Source: Chloroflexota bacterium (GTDB lineage: Bacteria; Chloroflexota; Dehalococcoidia; GIF9; AB-539-J10). From it: a stretch of 14,633 nucleotides of DNA. The stretch is from NCBI GenBank assembly GCA_030604285.1, contig JAUVWD010000006.1, positions 1 to 14,633 on the forward strand, read 5' to 3'. Under the pieces are notes generated by a model. The model had not been told where the DNA came from. It ran no database searches and saw only the letters and a program-made list of their open reading frames with translations. The position numbers were made by a program, and so were the translations under genes. Shown one piece after another: positions 10,619 to 14,633 of the stretch; position 1 is the stretch's first letter; each line of letters opens with the position of its first letter.

Positions 10619-11012
10619 TCAAGCTCCAAGCCATCATTCCCCACTGTCCCCGCAGTACCGCGGGAAACATGACATCCGGGTGATGCAGCCAGTAGCCCTT
10701 CTTCCCTTTGAGCAACCGTATGGGGTGCTCGATATCCGGTAGGCAGGCGCACACGACATATCCGATCAGGTGCGGCGCCCTGACAATCAATAGAGCCCCC
10801 ATCAGACCCCCGACAATCCCGGTCCAGGCGACATACAGCCAGGTTCGCCAGCCACCGTCCCCGTACCCGTGATACCAGCTTGTGATCGGATCGACGTTCA
10901 GATCGTCAAGGATGATATGGGTCCACAGGGCCAGCAGGTAGCCCAGCGGATTCATGCGAGCCAAGATGCCGATGCCTATGCCGGCACCCATATGAACCGG
11001 CGTTGCTGCCAT
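10572..11012 (-). CDS. Multi-pass membrane protein with LPDIEHP motif (YdjM/DUF457-like, order changed)
   Basis: A 146-residue hydrophobic protein with about four membrane segments (roughly 8-30, 58-77, 80-92 and 124-141). Metal-ligand-like groups are H7 (TPVHMGAG), THIILDD (H32, D36, D37), LPDIEHP (D93, H96) and HH at 110-111. These groups resemble those of the YdjM/DUF457 membrane-bound metal-dependent hydrolases (PF04307), but there the PD-DH block comes before the HxxxD block; here the order is reversed. Alternatively it may be unrelated. AGGGAGAG five bases before the ATG is a good ribosome site. It is the last gene of the leftward operon. Confidence 0.65.
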   Translation of the reverse strand: MAATPVHMGAGIGIGILARMNPLGYLLALWTHIILDDLNVDPITSWYHGYGDGGWRTWLYVAWTGIVGGLMGALLIVRAPHLIGYVVCACLPDIEHPIRLLKGKKGYWLHHPDVMFPAVLRGQWGMMAWSLIMAWILVIEWKWFYP

Positions 11013-11180
11013 CTAACTCTCCCTGTCTATCTGTTCCTGCTTGTGGAGAGCGCAAGCCATACCACCGCGCAGATCCTGGGTGGCCGGCGTCGCACCGCAA
11101 TACGAGCAACGAGGAGCGAGTTTGTTTGGCCTCTGCAACGCCATCTTCTTCCTTTGCTTCGGCGTTGGCTTCTTCGGCAT
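11013..11180 (-). CDS. Small basic zinc-finger protein (55 aa)
   Basis: Start at 11180 because AAGGAGG lies nine bases upstream; longer starts overlap the previous gene. The N-terminal half is Lys/Arg/Pro-rich; then CSYC (about residues 25-28) and CALH (about 43-46) form a CxxC...CxxH zinc site. Likely nucleic-acid binding. The next gene begins right after its stop. Confidence 0.75.
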   Translation of the reverse strand: MPKKPTPKQRKKMALQRPNKLAPRCSYCGATPATQDLRGGMACALHKQEQIDRES

Positions 11181-11184
11181 TGGC

Positions 11185-11361
11185 CTATTCCTCCTTGAGT
11201 TGCCGTTTGAGCGATGATTGCCGAGTCTGCAGGTCTTTCCGCTTAGCCCGAGCTGCCTTCGCCGATCCATCAGCCGCGAGAGCGTTGGCTGTGCAGACCT
11301 CGATGCTCGCTTCTACCCGGGCAAGCTCCTCTTGCAGGGCATCCCTCTCATTGTTCTCCAT
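11185..11361 (-). CDS. Small coiled-coil protein (58 aa)
   Basis: A 58-codon gene with AAGGAGG seven bases before the ATG. The peptide is almost wholly helical and charged, with heptad-like spacing (LQEELARVEASIE, then AKAARAKRKDLQTRQSSLKRQL). It may act as a dimeric coiled coil. No family is recognised. It sits four bases ahead of the zinc-finger gene. Confidence 0.75.
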   Translation of the reverse strand: MENNERDALQEELARVEASIEVCTANALAADGSAKAARAKRKDLQTRQSSLKRQLKEE

Positions 11362-11362
11362 A

Positions 11363-11434
11363 CTACTTCCTCCTTCGCGCTCTCCTAGCCTTGGCTAGTG
11401 CTGCTCGCCGCTTCTTGGTGAACACGTATTTCAT
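11363..11434 (-). CDS. Tiny arginine/lysine-rich peptide (23 aa)
   Basis: A 23-codon frame with AAGGAGAAG eight bases before the ATG. More than half of the residues are Arg or Lys (MKYVFTKKRRAALAKARRAR is its start). Its TAG is one base before the next ATG, the same TAGTATG joint as its upstream neighbour. Such basic peptides could bind nucleic acid or the ribosome. Regular spacing and ribosome sites support a real gene. Confidence 0.65.
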   Translation of the reverse strand: MKYVFTKKRRAALAKARRARRRK

Positions 11435-11435
11435 A

Positions 11436-11543
11436 CTACTTCTCCTTCTTTGTTTTTGCCTTCGCCTTGGGCTTGGTCTTTGCAGCCTTACCCTTGGCCA
11501 CCAAACCCCAGTCGATGTTGCCTCCGCAATGTGGACATTTCAT
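11436..11543 (-). CDS. Tiny zinc-knuckle peptide with lysine tail (35 aa)
   Basis: A 35-codon gene with AAAGGAGG about seven bases before the ATG. MKCPHCGG is a half zinc ribbon (CxxC) that would need a partner or dimer to complete a metal site; the last 18 residues are mostly Lys and Ala. It lies directly after the repeat-rich tail protein gene. No family beyond zinc-ribbon. Confidence 0.75.
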   Translation of the reverse strand: MKCPHCGGNIDWGLVAKGKAAKTKPKAKAKTKKEK

Positions 11544-11558
11544 GTCCTACCTCCTTTC

Positions 11559-13361
11559 CTACAGTTGGAACCTCGCAGCGTGTAGCCGTGCCCATTCAGT
11601 GAAAGTAACCGGCAGAGTGAAAGTACCGGTCTCGGTGATTGCTACCGAATCGGCCAGGTGCAGCGTCATGTCCCGGGTAATAGCCTCGGCTATCGCAATG
11701 GAGTCCTCCTGGCTGATCCCGATAGCCTTGGACACAGCATCGGCGATAGCCACGGTGTCGGCAAGCCCTATAGACGCAGCCTTTACTAACTCATCGAGGA
11801 CAGCTATTTCATCGCTCAGGTTGACGCCTACCTGTTTAGCCTCGCTATCAGCTATAGCAATACTATCAACGAGGGCTAGATAGGCGGTCCATGCCTGGGC
11901 AAAAGTGTCAGCGATGTTCACTGTGTCTGCCAATGCTAGTTGTGCATCCCAGACCTTGGCAAAGCTATCAGCTATCGCCACTGTGTCGCTGGGATTCTTG
12001 CCAATACCCTTCATAATGTCCTCGGCGATAGCCACGGCATCGCTGGCTGCCTTCCCTACACCCTTGGAGATATCATCAGCAACTGCCACGCTGTCACTTG
12101 AAACCTTTCCTACAGCTTTAGCAGGGCTATCAGCTAGGGCAATGGTATCGCTCAAGGATTTCTCGTGTGCCACACCCCCTACCGTGTATTCAAGATGCAC
12201 CTTTGCGCCTTTGGTATTATCATCGAAATCCCATGATTGAATATCCAAATCTTCATAGCTAGTGCTATCTATTATAAAGACCAATGCATCACCAGTTCCG
12301 GCATTGTCATCCACAACTTCTTGCACTTCATCTATCAAGTCGCCACTAGCAGGGCAGTTCTTCCAGCCTGTCCCTTGTGATCCACCAACTAATTCAGTGC
12401 TGGCAGTTGTGAGGGTTCTATTACTCATGTTGCTCGCACCAGTTGTGAATGTACCAGGATTATTACCATTCTCGCAGTACACATCTTTATTCGTGTAGAG
12501 GTCGTCACCAGCAGCATTCGGAAGATAAAGCTCAAGATATGCCGCTGTAACAGTTGTACCATCGGGAACACTAATACCCGTAAACCGGAAGCCGACCATG
12601 CGGAAAGAATCTCCAAGGGTAAGTTCATCATTATCCAGGATCATACCAGCATGATGCTGCTCCGCGTCATCTGAACTCTGCCCGACTTGCTCACCAATTA
12701 CGGTGGCATCTATAATGGGATACTGGATAGGCAGAACCTCCGCTGCTTCCTCGTCGGCAAATACTATAGGCAGTTCTCCAAGACGCTCACGATGTCCTCC
12801 AAGAATAGACTCACGGTACATCCTGATTCGCTTGGCATTAGCATCAGTAGCATGGCGAAGCCCTCGCATCCTGGCTCGACCAGGGTAAGCCTCGTAAAGG
12901 ACATCATGGACTCGTGGAGCATCTTCCTGCTTAACAATCCACAAAAGCGTTACTGTGCGTGTACCAGCCACTACTACCACGTCTACCTGCTTATACAGGT
13001 CCTCCCAGATGATACGGTTGCCCTCGATGCGAGGCAGCACTCGGTTAGGACGCAATCCAGGACTGCCCTTTAGCCTGACGTTGAACTCGCCGCTATGCCG
13101 TGAGCGGTGCCAGAAGTTTGGTAGCTTCTCAAGGTCTACATCAAGCATATAAGGAGCAGCACGAATCTTACCGTTGGAATCGAAGTTGAGGTCAATATCG
13201 AGCCAGGGAAGTGACTCATCCTTCTCATCCTCACGGTAGTGCAGAATACCTACTACTGAGTCAAGAGCATAGCGGTGCTTGCCACCACGAGCAGGACCAA
13301 GGTAAGTAGTCTTGCTACTGCGTGTGCGCTTCCGTAGTAGCTCTTGACCAACTGTAGGCAT
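11559..13361 (-). CDS. Tail fibre-like virion protein with C-terminal 18-20-residue repeats (600 aa)
   Basis: A 600-residue protein, probably part of the virion (tail fibre or appendage). The start at 13361 has GGAGG six bases upstream and shares its A with the previous stop (TAATG). Residues 1-250 have a conserved look with no name given. Residues 255-393 form a jelly-roll-like domain of the kind seen in many phage and surface proteins (VGFRFTGISVPDGTTVTAAYLELYLP ... LIDEVQEVV ... ALVFIID ... AKVHLEYTV). Residues 404-587 are about ten repeats with core D-T/S-hydrophobic-A-hydrophobic-A-D, e.g. SDTVAIADSFAK. The last 13 residues differ. No receptor-binding domain is recognised. Sequence-level function is inferred from context. 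Confidence 0.8.
   Translation of the reverse strand: MPTVGQELLRKRTRSSKTTYLGPARGGKHRYALDSVVGILHYREDEKDESLPWLDIDLNFDSNGKIRAAPYMLDVDLEKLPNFWHRSRHSGEFNVRLKGSPGLRPNRVLPRIEGNRIIWEDLYKQVDVVVVAGTRTVTLLWIVKQEDAPRVHDVLYEAYPGRARMRGLRHATDANAKRIRMYRESILGGHRERLGELPIVFADEEAAEVLPIQYPIIDATVIGEQVGQSSDDAEQHHAGMILDNDELTLGDSFRMVGFRFTGISVPDGTTVTAAYLELYLPNAAGDDLYTNKDVYCENGNNPGTFTTGASNMSNRTLTTASTELVGGSQGTGWKNCPASGDLIDEVQEVVDDNAGTGDALVFIIDSTSYEDLDIQSWDFDDNTKGAKVHLEYTVGGVAHEKSLSDTIALADSPAKAVGKVSSDSVAVADDISKGVGKAASDAVAIAEDIMKGIGKNPSDTVAIADSFAKVWDAQLALADTVNIADTFAQAWTAYLALVDSIAIADSEAKQVGVNLSDEIAVLDELVKAASIGLADTVAIADAVSKAIGISQEDSIAIAEAITRDMTLHLADSVAITETGTFTLPVTFTEWARLHAARFQL
11601..12152 (-). repeat. Tandem repeat block coding for 18-20-residue units
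   Basis: About ten units of 54-60 bp in the tail-fibre-like gene. Most are 18 residues; two middle units are 20. Repeats are diverged at DNA level, though pieces such as TCAGCTATCGCC/A recur. They would form a regular rod or stalk, and copy number may vary between relatives. Confidence 0.8.
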
Positions 13362-13849
13362 TAAGTTCCTCCGAAGGTCACCGTCCAAGTTATTACTAGG
13401 CTATCATTGGCACCCTTGTTGATGGCGGCGAAACTGGCAGAGACGAACATGGTGCCAGCTGAGGCATCGTTGAAGATACCGGCTTCAGTAAGCGCAGCGG
13501 TGGCATCGCCGGCAGCCCATGTACAGACATAGATGACATCGTTATCATCGCCGACGGTACCCTGCGTGGTGCTATCCAGAGCATTGCGGTCTGTCTCGCT
13601 ACCAAGAGCCGTAGTGCTAGGAGTACCTGCGCCCACAGCCATATGGCTCATGGCAGTGTTGCCCTGGTCACTGAGCTGGTCGGCAACGTGAGCATCGCCG
13701 AGGGCGGTAACGGTATTCAGGAGCAGGCGGCTATCGAGGCAATCGAGGATCTCAGCGCTCAGGTCGTAGCCCTCAATTTGGAGGTGGCCGATCTCACTGA
13801 AGAGTTGTATACTGATGCTTCCCTTTATCCCCAAGCTGTCTTTTAGCAT
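13361..13849 (-). CDS. Phage tail-associated virion protein (162 aa)
   Basis: A 162-residue protein with the pattern of a family found next to tail-fibre genes: AMSHMAVGAGTPSTTALGSE, then VIYVCTWAAGDATAALTEAGIFN, then GTMFVSASFAAINKGANDSLVITWTVTF. The beta-rich C-terminal half is the conserved part. GGAGG is six bases before the ATG, and the previous stop TAG overlaps that site. Stop and next start are joined as TAATG, so it is coupled to the repeat-rich protein, which it may assemble with. Confidence 0.82.
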   Translation of the reverse strand: MLKDSLGIKGSISIQLFSEIGHLQIEGYDLSAEILDCLDSRLLLNTVTALGDAHVADQLSDQGNTAMSHMAVGAGTPSTTALGSETDRNALDSTTQGTVGDDNDVIYVCTWAAGDATAALTEAGIFNDASAGTMFVSASFAAINKGANDSLVITWTVTFGGT

Positions 13850-13858
13850 CTTTTCCTC

Positions 13859-14254
13859 CTAGATAAACTTGAACACCCGGACTGAAGCAGTGCCACTCTC
13901 ACAGATTGCCCAGATGCTCGGTGGCCCTCCTTCGCGGGTCACTGGGTCTATTTGCCACTTCCTCACGTCCATATCCAATTTGATATGTTCACTCTTCTTA
14001 ATAGGAGCTTCGTTGACGTCCCACGGGAGGGTATCCAGCGGATGGCCTATCCTGATATAAAGGTTGGCATCACCATCATTCCAGATATCCACTGACTTCC
14101 ATGCGCCTATCAGTAACTCTCTCCATGAGGTTCCTACGATTCTTGTCTCAGTGTTCAGGACACCGACAGCCCCCAAGTCTTCAAGCCGCTTGGCTATCTC
14201 GTCCAGTTTGACGAGCATGAGTTGCTCGGGTGACAGCCGTGGTGGTCCTGTCAA
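13859..14254 (-). CDS. Probable virion protein (131 aa), TTG start
   Basis: A 131-residue protein with a helical N-terminus (LSPEQLMLVKLDEIAKRLEDLG) and a beta-rich rest (WKSVDIWNDGDANLYIRIG, SIWAICESGTASVRVFKF) like other small phage structural proteins. The start is taken as TTG at 14254 because AGGGAGG lies four bases upstream and it overlaps the previous stop (TTGA); an ATG at 14218 is the alternative. Place in the late operon before the tail genes supports a virion role. Confidence 0.7.
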   Translation of the reverse strand: MTGPPRLSPEQLMLVKLDEIAKRLEDLGAVGVLNTETRIVGTSWRELLIGAWKSVDIWNDGDANLYIRIGHPLDTLPWDVNEAPIKKSEHIKLDMDVRKWQIDPVTREGGPPSIWAICESGTASVRVFKFI

Positions 14255-14397
14255 TGAACCTCCCTATGCACGGTGATAACCTGCTTGTGTCCTCGGTAGT
14301 CTACCCATTCCCAGACCTCGGCATTGCGGGTGCCTTGCTTCCGGGTGATCCACCAGAGAGCCAAGCCTATTAGCGCAAGAAGATGCCAGTCCTTCAT
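14251..14397 (-). CDS. Small membrane-anchored protein (48 aa)
   Basis: A 48-codon gene with one N-terminal membrane segment (about residues 5-17, HLLALIGLALWWI) and a polar C-terminal part. AAGGAGAG precedes the ATG by four bases. It overlaps both neighbours (ATGA before, TTGA after). No family. Confidence 0.7.
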   Translation of the reverse strand: MKDWHLLALIGLALWWITRKQGTRNAEVWEWVDYRGHKQVITVHREVH

Positions 14398-14483
14398 GAT
14401 CTCTCCTTGACGAACTCCCGGTAGAATTCAAGTATCACGCCGGCGGCGATGATAATGAGCAACCATTTCATTCCTTTGTTCAT
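14394..14483 (-). CDS. Tiny membrane protein (29 aa)
   Basis: A 29-codon gene with one membrane segment (residues 6-18, KWLLIIIAAGVIL) and a charged end. GGGAAGG precedes the ATG, attached to a minus-strand copy of the joint element. It overlaps the next gene as ATGA. Confidence 0.65.
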   Translation of the reverse strand: MNKGMKWLLIIIAAGVILEFYREFVKERS

Positions 14484-14486
14484 CTT

Positions 14487-14519
14487 GCCTTCCCTTTACT
14501 TTCTCTCGCTGAAAGTCAA
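14487..14519 (-). promoter_or_regulatory. Gene-joint hairpin element, minus-strand copy
   Basis: On the minus strand TTG, then ACTTTC (14516-14511) pairing perfectly with GAAAGT (14503-14498), loop AGCGAGA, then AAAGGGAAGG as ribosome site for the ATG at 14483. It lies between the stop at 14522 and the tiny membrane gene. Confidence 0.8.
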
Positions 14520-14521
14520 TT

Positions 14522-14632
14522 CTATCCTGTACTCCTGATAAACTTGATCTTTGCCAGGGGAATCTTGCTGGGGCTAGGATAACTCTTACTCCTGGCTCTA
14601 TGGGTAGTGGCAAAGAATCCATTTTTGTCTCT
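14522..14632 (-). CDS. C-terminal end of a probable virion protein (start outside window)
   Basis: The frame is open from the right edge to a TAG at 14524-14522, about 36 residues: basic, Ser/Pro-rich, with THRARSKSYPSPSKIPLAKI before the end. Composition resembles C-termini of phage structural proteins, but no family is claimed. A different 64-codon minus frame in this area (14428-14622) is rejected because it would overlap the joint element and two better-supported genes. Confidence 0.55.
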   Translation of the reverse strand, partial: RDKNGFFATTHRARSKSYPSPSKIPLAKIKFIRSTG

Positions 14633-14633
14633 G

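Noticed and set aside
10869-11883. Plus-strand frames of 109-138 codons opposite the late operon
   Set aside because: They are antisense to well-supported minus-strand genes with SDs, lack ribosome sites, and have Ser/Ala-rich translations typical of shadow frames.
14428-14622. 64-codon minus-strand frame near the right edge
   Set aside because: It would run through the joint element and overlap two small genes with good ribosome sites; the other frame ending at 14522 fits the stop-element-start layout.

Overview
The window looks like a piece of an uncultured tailed bacteriophage or prophage (Caudoviricetes type). The evidence is a DnaC-like helicase loader, a YopX-family protein, a DUF5131 (Gp37/Gp68) protein, an ASCH-like phage protein, an orphan DNA methyltransferase, several HNH/zinc-finger proteins, and a late operon with tail-fibre-type structural genes. 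Genes are tightly packed with ATGA, TAATG or TTGA stop/start overlaps. No integrase, tRNA, rRNA, CRISPR array or insertion sequence is visible. Shine-Dalgarno (SD) sequences are often the full AAAGGAGG, so the host is a bacterium with a canonical anti-SD; its lineage cannot be fixed from this window.

Layout. (1) 1-955, plus strand: end of a DnaD-like replication protein, overlapping by 4 bases with a DnaC-like AAA+ helicase loader. (2) 956-1088: non-coding, with a 16-bp inverted repeat. (3) 1089-10458, plus strand: a long run of about 29 small accessory genes (YopX, HNH-type, methyltransferase, ASCH, DUF5131, many small zinc-knuckle and single-membrane-segment proteins, many unknowns). Several here were found by direct reading because they are shorter than 60 codons (2941-3069, 4677-4802, 5004-5141, 5615-5713, 5710-5871, 10342-10458). 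(4) 10459-10618: convergent junction with a 9-bp hairpin and a short open frame. (5) 10572-14633, minus strand: a leftward operon that starts beyond the right edge. In transcription order it has the tail end of an unknown protein, two tiny membrane proteins, three virion-like proteins (the 600-aa one ends in about ten 18-20-residue repeats), four tiny genes of 23-58 codons, and a multi-pass membrane protein.

The most striking signal is a repeated intergenic element, seen about 22 times on the plus strand and once on the minus strand. Its form is (T)TGACATTTG, a 4-7 base loop, then CAAAWGTAAA, usually followed by GGAGG and a start codon. The TGA is often the stop codon of the upstream gene. 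The two arms pair, and several copies keep the pairing with changed bases (ACATTTG/CAAATGT, ACATTA/TAATGT, ACTTTTGT/ACAAAAGT, ACTTTC/GAAAGT). This points to selection on an RNA hairpin or a palindromic protein site at gene joints, similar in idea to the start-associated sequences of cluster K mycobacteriophages but with a different sequence. It could set or switch translation of each small gene, mark RNA processing sites, or act as a shared joint for shuffling gene cassettes. A second signal is five A-tracts phased at 10-12 bp (5820-5867) leading into a 150-bp gene-free stretch that carries two copies of the element.
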